This document shows, in pieces, positions 26,202 through 35,036 of a stretch of 64,000 nucleotides of DNA. Under the pieces are notes generated by a model. That model made no database searches, was not told where the DNA came from, and saw only the letters and a list, made by a program, of their open reading frames with translations. The position numbers and the translations under genes are program-made. Source of the DNA: Aliiroseovarius sp. S1339 (GTDB lineage Bacteria; Pseudomonadota; Alphaproteobacteria; Rhodobacterales; Rhodobacteraceae); the NCBI RefSeq assembly GCF_023195695.1, contig NZ_JALPQG010000008.1, positions 62,001 through 126,000 on the forward strand, given 5' to 3'. The first letter of the stretch is position 1. Every line of letters begins with the position of its first letter.

Positions 26202-27861
26202 TGGTCTTCGCCTCCTCTGGATAGAGCGCGGCCTTGAATGGCGCCTCGCCCAAGCGGCGGAAGGTGTCGATGAAGCTCTCGCCCGCGTCTTCGCGCAGGT
26301 CCAGATAGGTCAGCACAAGGCGCTCGATGGCGGGCACGATCTGGTCATAGGCAAAGCCCGGCCCGGCACGTTTGCCGATCAGGGTGTCGGGCCCGGCGTC
26401 ACCGCCAAGAGTGATCTGGTAGTTCTCGACGCCCGCGCGATCCAGCCCAAGAATGCCGATATGACCCAGATGGTGATGCCCGCAGGCGTTGATGCAGCCC
26501 GAGATCTTGATTTGCAGGTGGCCGATATCGTGTTCGATCTTCAGCGCGTCAAAACGTTCAGCGATTTCTTGTGCGACAGGGATCGAGCGGGCCGTGGCCA
26601 ACGCGCAGTAATCCATGCCGGGGCAGGCGATGATGTCCGAGATCAAACCGGCATTCGCCGTCGCCATGCCGTGGTCACGCAGCGCGGCAAAGAACGCAGG
26701 CAGGTCGGCGCGGTGCACATGCGGCAGGATCACGTTCTGTTCGTGACTGATGCGAATATCGCCGTGCGCGTAGTGTTCCGCCAGGTCAGCAATCACCCGC
26801 ATCTGGTCGCCGGATGCATCGCCCGGCGTGGCCCCGTGGGCTTTCATCGAGATCGTGACGATCCCATAGCCGTCTGCGCGGTGCTCGGCGACGTTGGTGT
26901 CGCTCCAAGACCGGAAGATCGGGTCGGCGTCGCGCGCTGTGTGATAGCCGTCCAGCGGTGCGGACTTAAACTCAGGCGCTTTGAAGTTGGCGGCGATATC
27001 GGCGAAATGCGCCTGATCCACACCGGAAAACAGCGGGCGGAGTTGTGCAAACCGCGCCTCGACCAGTTCGTTGATCTTGTCGATCCCGTTCTCCATCGTG
27101 GTGATCTTGATGCGCGCTTTGTACTTGTTGTCGCGCCGTCCCAGCGTGTTGTAGACGCTGACGATTGCCTCGACATAGGGCAGCAGGTCTGTGCGGGGCA
27201 GGAAGTCTTTCAACACCTGACCAACGACAGGTGTGCGGCCAAGGCCACCGCCAACGATGATCTGGTAACCAACCTCGCCCGCCTCGTTCTTAACGATCCG
27301 GATGCCGATGTCATGCGCCTTGGTCACGGCGCGGTCGGCTTTTGATCCCGTCACCGCCAGCTTGAATTTGCGCGGCAGGAACTGAAATTCAGGGTGGTCG
27401 GTGGACCATTGGCGCAAAAGCTCGGCGGTTGGGCGGGGATCTTCAATCTCGTCCGCCGCGGCGCCTGCGAAATGGTCAGCGGTCACGTTGCGGATCGTGT
27501 TGCCCGAGGTCTGGATGGCGTGCATCCCCACATCGGCCAGCGCGTCCAGCATATCGGGAATATCTGCCAGACGCGGCCAGTTGTATTGGATATTCTGGCG
27601 TGTGGTCCAATGGCCGTAACCCTTGTCCCAACGCTCGGAAATCATCGCGAGCTGGCGCATCTGATTGGGGTTGAGCGAACCATAAGGAATCGCGACCCGT
27701 AACATATAGGCATGCAGTTGCAGATAGACGCCGTTCATCAGGCGCAGCGGTTTGAATTCATCCTCGGTCAGCGCGCCCGAGATGCGGCGCGCGACCTGGG
27801 CGCGGAACTGGCTGACGCGGTTGCGCACGAAGCCTTCGTCGAAATTGTTGTAATCATACAT
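26191..27861 (-). CDS. cysI: Assimilatory nitrite/sulfite reductase, sulfite-reducing hemoprotein CysI
   Basis: A 556-residue siroheme and [4Fe-4S] enzyme. The two ferredoxin-like halves are visible, and the cluster/siroheme cysteines are in CPGMDYCALATA and SGCINACGHHHLGHIGIL. Operon position next to cysH and DUF934 indicates sulfite as substrate, reduced to sulfide for cysteine. I start at the ATG at 27861 (MYDYNNFDEGFVRNRV); it overlaps the DUF2849 gene by eight bases. Confidence 0.93.
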   Translation of the reverse strand: MYDYNNFDEGFVRNRVSQFRAQVARRISGALTEDEFKPLRLMNGVYLQLHAYMLRVAIPYGSLNPNQMRQLAMISERWDKGYGHWTTRQNIQYNWPRLADIPDMLDALADVGMHAIQTSGNTIRNVTADHFAGAAADEIEDPRPTAELLRQWSTDHPEFQFLPRKFKLAVTGSKADRAVTKAHDIGIRIVKNEAGEVGYQIIVGGGLGRTPVVGQVLKDFLPRTDLLPYVEAIVSVYNTLGRRDNKYKARIKITTMENGIDKINELVEARFAQLRPLFSGVDQAHFADIAANFKAPEFKSAPLDGYHTARDADPIFRSWSDTNVAEHRADGYGIVTISMKAHGATPGDASGDQMRVIADLAEHYAHGDIRISHEQNVILPHVHRADLPAFFAALRDHGMATANAGLISDIIACPGMDYCALATARSIPVAQEIAERFDALKIEHDIGHLQIKISGCINACGHHHLGHIGILGLDRAGVENYQITLGGDAGPDTLIGKRAGPGFAYDQIVPAIERLVLTYLDLREDAGESFIDTFRRLGEAPFKAALYPEEAKTNAA

Positions 27862-28180
27862 GGGCGGCGGCCTCCGGCTGCGCATGGGCAATCTGCTTGC
27901 CGTGGAAGCGGTTCGATGGCCCTCTGGCGCGGAAAACTTCGCGGAAATGGGTGGGAACGGGGCCATTGGGGCCAGCTTTGGCGTCGGCCAGATAGGCACC
28001 CACGGCGATCTCGGGCTGTATTTCGGCCAGCGCAAGCTGGGTGGCGGCCTCGACCTCATCCTCGATCAACCAAGCCATACACATGTCACGCACCCAGGCG
28101 CCATTCTGGGCCAGATAAATCACATCACCTTCGACAAGGTCGTTTGCGGTTACCACTTTGGGTGTGAAGGGGCGGGGCAT
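27854..28180 (-). CDS. DUF2849 protein, first gene of the sulfur operon
   Basis: A 108-residue protein starting MPRPFTPKVVTANDLVEGDV and reading VIYLAQNGAWVRDMCMAWL, typical of DUF2849, a small family found upstream of cysI in alphaproteobacteria. Its biochemical role is not known. AAAGGAT precedes the ATG. It opens the minus-strand operon DUF2849-cysI-cysH-DUF934 and is divergent from an Lrp-type regulator 140 bases away. Confidence 0.85.
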   Translation of the reverse strand: MPRPFTPKVVTANDLVEGDVIYLAQNGAWVRDMCMAWLIEDEVEAATQLALAEIQPEIAVGAYLADAKAGPNGPVPTHFREVFRARGPSNRFHGKQIAHAQPEAAAHV

Positions 28181-28320
28181 GGCCGATCCTTTCTTATTGC
28201 GTTCCCGCTCTATATAGGACATTTTCCCACCAAACGGCGATACGCCGCGCCAGATAAGGAATATTGTTTCGGTTTTCGCCCTACGCGGAACGCCTGGACC
28301 AAAAGAAGGAAGAAAACGAA

Positions 28321-28782
28321 ATGTCTGTTCGGCTGGACGAGATTGACCGGAAAATCCTGCGCGAGCTTCAGCGCGATGCGGGGCAATCGCTGGACGTGAT
28401 TGCCAAGAAAGTCGGGTCATCCAAGACCCCAGTCTGGAACCGGATTCGCAAGATGCGCGGAGGTGGGGTGATCGGCAAAAACACCATGGTGATGGATGCC
28501 GAAAGCCTTGGGTTCGAGGCGTGTTTCTTCGTCCTGATCCGCACTTCGGAACATGATGCCGACTGGCAGGGCAATTTCCTGAAGGCGCTGATGGCGCGCC
28601 CCGAAGTGATGGAAGCGCACCGGCTGGCGGGCGAGATTGACTATATCCTGAAAGTCCGCGTCGAGAACGCCCGCGCCTATGACGAGTTCTATCAGGCGCT
28701 GATTTCCGAGGTGAAGATCTTCAACGTCACCGCGCTATTGTCGATGGAAGAGATCAAGTTTTCGACCGAGCTGCCGATCTGA
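28321..28782 (+). CDS. Lrp/AsnC family transcriptional regulator
   Basis: A 153-residue regulator with an N-terminal helix-turn-helix (RLDEIDRKILRELQRDAGQS, then KVGSSKTPVWNRIRKM at about 28-43) and a C-terminal RAM-type ligand domain (about 65-145). Divergence from the cys operon suggests it senses an amino acid or sulfur intermediate and controls those genes. GGAAGAAAACGA precedes the ATG. Its stop directly abuts the P450 stop on the other strand with no base between. Confidence 0.92.
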   Translation: MSVRLDEIDRKILRELQRDAGQSLDVIAKKVGSSKTPVWNRIRKMRGGGVIGKNTMVMDAESLGFEACFFVLIRTSEHDADWQGNFLKALMARPEVMEAHRLAGEIDYILKVRVENARAYDEFYQALISEVKIFNVTALLSMEEIKFSTELPI

Positions 28783-29958
28783 TCACGCCCTGACCATCAG
28801 CTTTTCCAGCCCGTGGAAGTGATAAACATTGCCGAAGTGCGGCGGGGCGGTCAGGCGCAGGTTCGGACAACGGTCAAACAGGATCGGCAGGGCGCGGTTC
28901 AGTTCCAGCCGTGCCAGCGGAGCACCAATGCAAAAATGCGCGCCTGCGCCGAAGGATGTGTTGGGCTTGATCGGGCGTTCGGGGTCGAAGATGTCGGGAT
29001 CGTCCCAGATATCCGGGTCGCGATTGGCCCCGCCCAGAAGCAGCCCGATCTTGTCGCTGCGCTTGAAGTTTTCGCCGTAAAGCACTGTATCTTCGTAAAC
29101 ATATCGCGTGAACATGTGCAGGGGTGGGTCGAAACGCAGCGTTTCCTCGATGGTAGCATCGCGGGCCTGCGGGGCAAGGGCTGATGCGGGTGTCTGCTGC
29201 TCCAGAAGCGTTTTCACGGCAATCGCCATCGCGTGCACCGTCGCCTCATGCCCCGCGTTTAGCAGCAGGATACAGGTCGAAATCAACTCGTCGCTGGATA
29301 GTTTCTCACCTTCCGCTTCTGCGGCGATCAATTCAGTGATCAGGTCGTCGCGCGGGTCATTGCGGCGCTGGTCTACATAGTCGCGCATGAAGGCGACGAA
29401 GGCTTCGGTTGCAGCGATTGCCTCGTCCTCGACCGCGCGTGTGCGGCGCGCCTGATACATCGAGACCATGGCGTTGGACCATCTGAGCAGATCATCCGCC
29501 ATGTCTTCGGGCACGCCCAGCAGGCGGCAGATGATGATGACGGGAATGCGCGTCGCAAAGGTGGGCAGCAAGTCGAATTCGCCGCCTGGAAAGGCGTCGA
29601 TCAACTGATGCGCCAGAGCGTCAATCTCAGGCCCAAGACCGGCAATCCGGCGGCTGGTGAAGGCACGCAGCACCAGTTTGCGCAGGCGCGTGTGGCGCGG
29701 GGCTTCCAGTTCCAACATGGAATGCGCCTCGACCGCATAGAAGGGTGCGAGGTGGTCAGGAAACTCAAGCGGTTCAACGGGTTCGCGCCCAAACCGACGA
29801 TCCCGCAACAGCGCATTCACTGCCCGGAAGCTGACCGCCATCGGCAGGTCATAATCCTCCCACCAGAAGATATCGCCACCTGCGCGGGCACGGTCATAGA
29901 ACGCATAGGGGTTCTGGATGAAGTCGGGGTCGGTCGGGGACTGGGTCAGGCGCAACAT
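28783..29958 (-). CDS. Cytochrome P450
   Basis: A 391-residue soluble bacterial P450. Heme-binding FGAGAHFCIGAPLAR has the axial Cys343. AGHEAT (235-240) is the oxygen-activation segment of helix I, and ETLR (272-275) is the ExxR motif of helix K. The substrate cannot be predicted. It is divergent from the dctB-like gene by 59 bases and convergent with the Lrp gene. No ferredoxin gene lies beside it; the fpr at 24-25 kb could supply electrons. Confidence 0.94.
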   Translation of the reverse strand: MLRLTQSPTDPDFIQNPYAFYDRARAGGDIFWWEDYDLPMAVSFRAVNALLRDRRFGREPVEPLEFPDHLAPFYAVEAHSMLELEAPRHTRLRKLVLRAFTSRRIAGLGPEIDALAHQLIDAFPGGEFDLLPTFATRIPVIIICRLLGVPEDMADDLLRWSNAMVSMYQARRTRAVEDEAIAATEAFVAFMRDYVDQRRNDPRDDLITELIAAEAEGEKLSSDELISTCILLLNAGHEATVHAMAIAVKTLLEQQTPASALAPQARDATIEETLRFDPPLHMFTRYVYEDTVLYGENFKRSDKIGLLLGGANRDPDIWDDPDIFDPERPIKPNTSFGAGAHFCIGAPLARLELNRALPILFDRCPNLRLTAPPHFGNVYHFHGLEKLMVRA

Positions 29959-30017
29959 CTGCGCATGGTCGTCAAAGCCGCTGGTCTTTGCAAGCGCGGC
30001 TTTCTATTCTTTCCCTC

Positions 30018-31775
30018 ATGTTTCGATACCTGCGCACAAAATGGGTATTTCCCTTTCTGCTTGGCACCCTTGCGATCAGCGCGGGCGTCTGGGCGGTGGC
30101 GTGGCGCGCGGCGCTGTCGCCACTGTCCGAACAAGCGGCGTCCGAGCTTGCGCTGGCGTCTGACCAGCTGACGCGCCACCTGTTTCGCTATCGTGAACTG
30201 GCGGTGGTGCTCGCCGAACACCCCGTACTGCGTGACCGCCTTGGCGGTGAGGTGGACAGCGAAGGCGAGGCGGACAGGCTGCTGCAAGCCATGGCCGACA
30301 TGACCGGCGCGCATCACCTGTCGCTGGTCGGGCCGGATGGAATGGTCTTGGCCGCGTCAGGAGAAGGCGAGGCGCAGGTTGACCCGCGCGCGCCGTTGAT
30401 CCACCGCGCGCTGACTGGCGCTTTGGGGGTCGAGGCGCGATTTCAGCCAGTGCCAGACCGCCCCACGCAGCGCATCTTTTCCTTTGCAGCACCGATGCAC
30501 GGGCAACAGGACCAAGCGCTGGGCACTGTTGTCGCGCGCACGGATTTGCTGGATTTCGAAGAAAACTGGCCTTCGACGGCTGCCGCCCTCTTCTTCACCC
30601 TGAACGGCAAACGGGTGTTTGCGGCCAACCGTTCCGAGCTTGTGAACGCAGAACGCCCCCGCGAAGGGTTCTTGAAAAACTCGGCCAGTCGCTGGACCGG
30701 GCACGAGGTCTGGACGCTGGACGCTGGCCCCTATCTACCCGACCGCGCAGTCCATCTGACACGTGATTTGCCGGTGATCGGCTTGGCCGGAGAGATATTG
30801 CTGGACACCGCGCCTGCCGAACGCAGCGCCACCCTGTTGTCCGCCGTCGCCGCAGCTATCTGCCTTGGCATTGGTGCTCTGTTGCTGGCCGTCGGCGAAC
30901 GACGCCGCGCCCTGAACAAGCGCCTGCGGATGGAGGCCGCGGTGAACGCCCGCCTTGAAGCCCGCGTCGCGGAACGCACCACGGCGCTGTCCACGGCCAA
31001 CGCCGACCTCGTGCGCGAAAACCGCGAACGGCGCGAGGCGGAGGCCGCGTTGAAAAAAGCGCAGGCCGATCTGGTGCAGGCCGGCAAACTGTCGGCCTTG
31101 GGTGAAATGTCCGCAGGGATCAGTCACGAACTGAACCAGCCGCTGATGGCGATCCGATCCTTTGCCGACAATGGCGCCGTGTTTCTTGAGAGGGGTCAGG
31201 TCGATATGGCGGGTCAAAACCTTGACCGTATCTCGCAACAGGCGGGCCGGATGGGCCGGATCATCAAGAACCTGCGTGCCTTTGCGCGGCAGGAAAGCGA
31301 ACCGATTTCAGATGTGGACTTGGCGCAGGTCGTGGATCAGGCGCTTGAGATGTTGGCCCCTCGGATCAAGGCTGAGCGGGTGAATGTGGAGTGGCGGCGA
31401 CCGGACGGCGCGCCGAAGGTGCGCGGTGGTGAGGTGCGGCTTCAACAGGTGGTGATGAACCTGATGTCCAACGCAATGGATGCAATGGCGGATCGGGTTC
31501 ACAGAAAGATCGAGATCACGCTGGCGCCGTCAACCGACCGTGTGACCCTGTCGGTGCGCGACACCGGGCCGGGGATTGACCAGCCCGACCGGATTTTCGA
31601 CCCGTTCTACACAACGAAAGAGGTCAGCCCGACCGAAGGGATGGGGCTTGGGCTGTCCATCTCTTACGGTCTTGTGCAAAGCTTCGGCGGGGCGATCCGG
31701 GGACGCAACCACCCTGACGGGGGCGCGATCTTCACCGTCGAACTTGACCGCGCCGGCGCGCAGGAGGCCGCATGA
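30018..31775 (+). CDS. dctB: DctB-like C4-dicarboxylate sensor histidine kinase
   Basis: A 585-residue membrane kinase. A first helix (about 10-30), a periplasmic PDC/Cache-type sensor region (about 40-270), a second helix (about 272-292), a coiled coil, then the H-box GEMSAGISHELNQPLMAI with His370 and an ATP-binding domain with the N- and G-boxes (MNLMSNAMDAMAD, DTGPGID, GMGLGLSIS). It signals dicarboxylate availability to the DctD-like partner. The ATG at 30018 has no good ribosome site; a TTG at 29988 is an alternative. It overlaps dctD by four bases. Confidence 0.9.
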   Translation: MFRYLRTKWVFPFLLGTLAISAGVWAVAWRAALSPLSEQAASELALASDQLTRHLFRYRELAVVLAEHPVLRDRLGGEVDSEGEADRLLQAMADMTGAHHLSLVGPDGMVLAASGEGEAQVDPRAPLIHRALTGALGVEARFQPVPDRPTQRIFSFAAPMHGQQDQALGTVVARTDLLDFEENWPSTAAALFFTLNGKRVFAANRSELVNAERPREGFLKNSASRWTGHEVWTLDAGPYLPDRAVHLTRDLPVIGLAGEILLDTAPAERSATLLSAVAAAICLGIGALLLAVGERRRALNKRLRMEAAVNARLEARVAERTTALSTANADLVRENRERREAEAALKKAQADLVQAGKLSALGEMSAGISHELNQPLMAIRSFADNGAVFLERGQVDMAGQNLDRISQQAGRMGRIIKNLRAFARQESEPISDVDLAQVVDQALEMLAPRIKAERVNVEWRRPDGAPKVRGGEVRLQQVVMNLMSNAMDAMADRVHRKIEITLAPSTDRVTLSVRDTGPGIDQPDRIFDPFYTTKEVSPTEGMGLGLSISYGLVQSFGGAIRGRNHPDGGAIFTVELDRAGAQEAA

Positions 31776-33013
31776 CCAACACCGTCCTTCTGGTTGATGA
31801 CGACGCCATGGTGCGCGAGGCGCTGGGCCAGACGCTTGAACTGGACGGCCTGACGACGATCCTTGCAGGCAGCTATATCGAGGCCAAGGATCACATCGTG
31901 CCGGGCTTTGATGGGGTGATCCTGTCCGACATCCGGATGCCGGGCAAAGACGGGTTCGCACTGCTTGCACAGGCCCAAGCGGTCGACCCGGAATTGCCGG
32001 TGATCTTGTTGACAGGCGAAGGGGACATCCCGACCGCTGTGCGCGGGATCAACGAAGGCGCGTTTGATTTTTTAGGAAAGCCCTGCGAGCCTGCCGCGCT
32101 GTTGGCGGTGGTCGGGCGCGCCTTGCGCACCCGTGCGTTGGTGCTTGAAAACCGCGCCCTGAAGGCGCGCACCGAAACGGGTGATGCAGCCGCGCGCCTG
32201 TTGATCGGAGACAGCGCCTTGGCCGAGGATCTGCGCAACCGGGTGCGGGCCGCCGCGCGTGCAAAGGCCGAGGTTTTGATCTGTGGCGAGCCGGGAACGG
32301 GCACCTCGAAGGTTGCGGAAGTGGTGCATCTTTTGTCGGGCGACGCGACGCGCCCGTTTATCAAGCTGCCTGCCTCTGGTCTGGCTCCCGTCACCCTTGA
32401 GGCCGCCTTTGAAAGGGTCGAAGGAGGCACGCTGTTTCTTGACGAGGTGGCCGCGCTTGAGGGATCGACGCAATATCAACTGCTGGACCTTCTGGATCGA
32501 GCAGGCGAGGCGCGGGTGGTCGCCGGCACCTATCGTGATCTGGAGGCCGAAGTCGCGGCGGGTCGGTTCAACCCCGATCTGTTTTACAAACTGGACGTGC
32601 TGCGCATCCGCATTCCGGCGCTGCGCGAGCGGAAGGATGATATCCCGGTGCTGTTTCGCCACTATGTCTCGATCGCCAGTGAACAGGCTGCCCTGACCCC
32701 GCCCGAGATCGAACATGATGTGATCGCCCGGTTGATGTCGCAGGACTGGCCCGGCAATGCGCGCGCGTTAATGAACGCCGCCATGCGCTTTGCGATGGGG
32801 CTGGGATTGGGGGACGTGGAAGGCACGGTGATTGACGGTCGTCCCGGCCTGACCGAGCAGTTGGCGCAGGTCGAACGCTCACTGTTGATCGAAGCGCTCA
32901 GGCGTCACGGGGGTGGCGCCTCGGCGGCGGCGAGAGAGCTGCAACTGCCGCGCAAAACCTTCTACGACAAGCTGGCCCGACACGGGATTCGGCCTGAAAC
33001 CTATCGCAACTAA
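31772..33013 (+). CDS. dctD: DctD-like response regulator lacking the sigma-54 contact loop
   Basis: A 413-residue NtrC-family protein. The receiver has Asp53 in VILSDIRMPGKDG. The AAA+ domain is degenerate: Walker A reads GEPGTGTSK (172-180) instead of GxxGxGKE, with the P-loop Lys lost, and the GAFTGA segment between the P-loop and GGTLFLDEVAAL (218-229) is missing. Sensor II-like LRIRIPALRERKDDIPVL and a C-terminal Fis-type HTH (SAAARELQLPRKTFYDKL) are kept. Such proteins in Rhodobacter, such as HupR and NtrC, act without sigma-54. Location between dctB and dctPQM gives the name. Confidence 0.88.
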   Translation: MTNTVLLVDDDAMVREALGQTLELDGLTTILAGSYIEAKDHIVPGFDGVILSDIRMPGKDGFALLAQAQAVDPELPVILLTGEGDIPTAVRGINEGAFDFLGKPCEPAALLAVVGRALRTRALVLENRALKARTETGDAAARLLIGDSALAEDLRNRVRAAARAKAEVLICGEPGTGTSKVAEVVHLLSGDATRPFIKLPASGLAPVTLEAAFERVEGGTLFLDEVAALEGSTQYQLLDLLDRAGEARVVAGTYRDLEAEVAAGRFNPDLFYKLDVLRIRIPALRERKDDIPVLFRHYVSIASEQAALTPPEIEHDVIARLMSQDWPGNARALMNAAMRFAMGLGLGDVEGTVIDGRPGLTEQLAQVERSLLIEALRRHGGGASAAARELQLPRKTFYDKLARHGIRPETYRN

Positions 33014-33025
33014 CCAGGCGTGACC

Positions 33026-33076
33026 TGTGTGGATTTCCGCACAACTTCGGCAGATGGCTGTGCGAAAATCCGCCCA
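33026..33076 (+). promoter_or_regulatory. Two tandem DctD-type boxes upstream of dctP
   Basis: TGTGTGGATTTCCGCACA (33026-33043) is a near-perfect palindrome, and TGTGCGAAAATCCGCCCA (33059-33076) is a second copy, 33 bases apart centre to centre (about three DNA turns). Both match the Rhizobium DctD site consensus TGTGCGGAAATCCGCACA as I know it, at 16 and 15 or so of 18 positions in the right orientation. They sit between dctD and dctP. Confidence 0.75.
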
Positions 33077-33096
33077 GACCGGTCTTGCTGCACTGA

Positions 33097-33125
33097 TTGG
33101 GTGCCTAAATAACGCGCCGTAAAAT
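33097..33125 (+). promoter_or_regulatory. Sigma-70-like promoter upstream of dctP
   Basis: TTGGGT (33097-33102) and TAAAAT (33120-33125) are separated by exactly 17 bases. No GG-N10-GC sigma-54 element is found anywhere between dctD and dctP. The two DctD boxes lie about 50 to 100 bases upstream of the expected start site. Confidence 0.5.
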
Positions 33126-33151
33126 TATGAAACTGATATGAAAAATGAAAA

Positions 33152-33175
33152 ATCACGCCCGCGTGATCGTTTTTC
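33152..33175 (+). terminator. Hairpin with T-run between dctD and dctP (terminator or attenuator)
   Basis: ATCACG-CCCG-CGTGAT is a six-pair perfect stem with a four-base loop followed by CGTTTTTC. It may end dctBD transcripts, or attenuate transcripts starting at the 33097 promoter, in which case it lies in the dctP leader, about 85 bases before the start codon. Confidence 0.55.
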
Positions 33176-33259
33176 TTGGTGCCGTTAGGGAACCGTGGCC
33201 CAATAGAACCGAGGCGCCCAACCGGGTTGCCCAAGGATAACTGTCTGGGAGGACACCAT

Positions 33260-34261
33260 ATGAAATTCCTGACCATGGCCGTATCAGCGATCGCGCTGTC
33301 GGCATCTGTAACCGCTGCATCTGCTGCATGTGATGAGGGCGAGATCGTCATCAAGTTCAGCCACGTCACCAACGCTGACAAGCACCCGAAAGGCATTGCG
33401 GCCTCGCTGCTGTCCGAGCGTGTGAACGAAGAGATGAACGGAACCGCCTGCATGGAGGTTTATCCGAACTCGACGCTCTATAACGACGATCAGGTTCTGG
33501 AAGCGATGTTGCAGGGTGACGTGCAATTGGCCGCGCCTTCGCTGTCGAAATTCGAAGCCTTTACCAAGCAATTCCGCATCTTCGATCTGCCCTTCATGTT
33601 CAAAGACATCAAAGCTGTGGACGAATTCCAAACGTCAGAAGCCGGTGTGGCGATGAAGGCCTCGATGGCCCGTCGCGGCCTGATGGGTCTGGAGTTCTGG
33701 CACAATGGCATGAAACAGTTTTCAGCCAACAAACCGCTGATTCTGCCGACCGACGCTGCCGGTCTGAAATTCCGCGTGCAGCCGTCTGACGTGCTCGTCG
33801 CGCAGATGCAGGCGCTGGGCGCAAGCCCACAGCCGATGGCTTTCTCGGAAGTCTATGGCGCGCTGCAAACCGGCGTTGTCGATGGACAGGAAAACACCTG
33901 GTCCAACATCTATGGCAAGAAGTTCTTCGAAGTGCAGGATGGAACAACGGAAACCAACCACGGTGTTCTGGACTATATGGTCGTGACCAATGTGGATTGG
34001 TGGGAAGGTCTGGACGCGGGCGTTCGCGACCAACTTGCCACGATCTTGCGTGAAGTGACCGAGACCCGCAACGCCGCGGTTGGCGAAGTTGACGCAGAAG
34101 CGCGCCAAGCCGTGCTGGACGCTGGCGGAGTAATCCGCGAGTTGACAGACGAACAGCGGCAGGCGTGGCTTGAGGCGATGAAACCGGTCTGGTCGCAGTT
34201 TGAAGCAGACGTCGGTGCCGATAACATCGCTGCCGCACAAGAAATCAACGCAATGTTCTAA
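33260..34261 (+). CDS. dctP: DctP, TRAP transporter substrate-binding protein (C4-dicarboxylate type)
   Basis: A 333-residue periplasmic binding protein. Signal peptide about 1-23 (ends ASA-ACDEGE), then IVIKFSHVTNADKHPKGIAA and LGASPQPMAFSEVYGALQTGVVDGQENTWSN, the latter the Arg/Asn-rich binding region of the DctP family. It binds dicarboxylates such as malate, succinate or fumarate and hands them to DctQM. GGGAGGACACCAT precedes the ATG. It heads a dctPQM operon downstream of the dctBD pair. Confidence 0.95.
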   Translation: MKFLTMAVSAIALSASVTAASAACDEGEIVIKFSHVTNADKHPKGIAASLLSERVNEEMNGTACMEVYPNSTLYNDDQVLEAMLQGDVQLAAPSLSKFEAFTKQFRIFDLPFMFKDIKAVDEFQTSEAGVAMKASMARRGLMGLEFWHNGMKQFSANKPLILPTDAAGLKFRVQPSDVLVAQMQALGASPQPMAFSEVYGALQTGVVDGQENTWSNIYGKKFFEVQDGTTETNHGVLDYMVVTNVDWWEGLDAGVRDQLATILREVTETRNAAVGEVDAEARQAVLDAGGVIRELTDEQRQAWLEAMKPVWSQFEADVGADNIAAAQEINAMF

Positions 34262-34373
34262 CAGAACGCACCGGGGCCCGACCACAATTCGAGCCCCGGT
34301 TTTATCCCACTGATACGACCTGACCTGCGCCAAAGGTCACCGTCGTGCCCAGCTTCATGGGGAGGGGACAGCC

Positions 34374-35033
34374 ATGAGCACACATACTCACAACACCAAA
34401 GGCTTCGAAGAAACGGCGATCGCGCTTATTCTTGGCCTGATGACGATGATCACCTTCGTGAACGTGGTCATGCGATATGTATTCAATACCTCGCTGATCT
34501 GGGGGCTAGAGGTCACGCTGATCCTGTTTGCCTGGCTGGTGCTGCTTGGCGTCAGCTACGGCGTGAAGGTGACGGCCCATTTGGGTGTCGATGCGCTGAC
34601 CAACCTGCTTTCAGACGGACCGCGCCGGTTTCTGGCGCTTCTCGCGGCGGCAATCTGCATCATCTATGCGTTTCTTTTGCTAAAGGGCGCGTGGGATTAT
34701 TGGGCGCCCTATGCTTCGCTTGATCGCACGTCAGGCCGCTGGTTTCCGACCGGGTTTGAAAATACGCGGTCACAGGCGTGGTACATCACCGATCAGGTGC
34801 CGATGCTTGATTCCCTGCGCTTTTTGGAAGGCTGGATCAACGAGGGCGAAGCCTATGACAAATTTCCCCGCGTGATCCCTTATGCCATCCTGCCTGTCGG
34901 CACGGCGCTGCTGTTGTTTCGGTTCATCCAGGCGACGATCCGCATCTGGCGTGGCCAGCAAGACAGCCTGATCGTCAGCCACGAGGTGGAAGACGAGATC
35001 GAGCAACTTCAAGACACGCAGTCGGAGGCTTAA
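34374..35033 (+). CDS. dctQ: DctQ, TRAP transporter small membrane subunit
   Basis: A 219-residue protein with four membrane helices. VNVVMRYVFNTSLIWGLEV near residue 24 is the conserved DctQ segment. It forms the membrane complex with DctM. A cytoplasmic C-terminal acidic tail ends it. A GGGGAGGGGACAGCC ribosome region precedes the ATG. The next gene starts four bases after the stop. Confidence 0.93.
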   Translation: MSTHTHNTKGFEETAIALILGLMTMITFVNVVMRYVFNTSLIWGLEVTLILFAWLVLLGVSYGVKVTAHLGVDALTNLLSDGPRRFLALLAAAICIIYAFLLLKGAWDYWAPYASLDRTSGRWFPTGFENTRSQAWYITDQVPMLDSLRFLEGWINEGEAYDKFPRVIPYAILPVGTALLLFRFIQATIRIWRGQQDSLIVSHEVEDEIEQLQDTQSEA

Positions 35034-35036
35034 CCC

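Noticed and set aside
33077-33259. Sigma-54 promoter for dctP
   Set aside because: No GG-N10-GC pair in the expected TGGCAC-N5-TTGC context was found between dctD and dctP.
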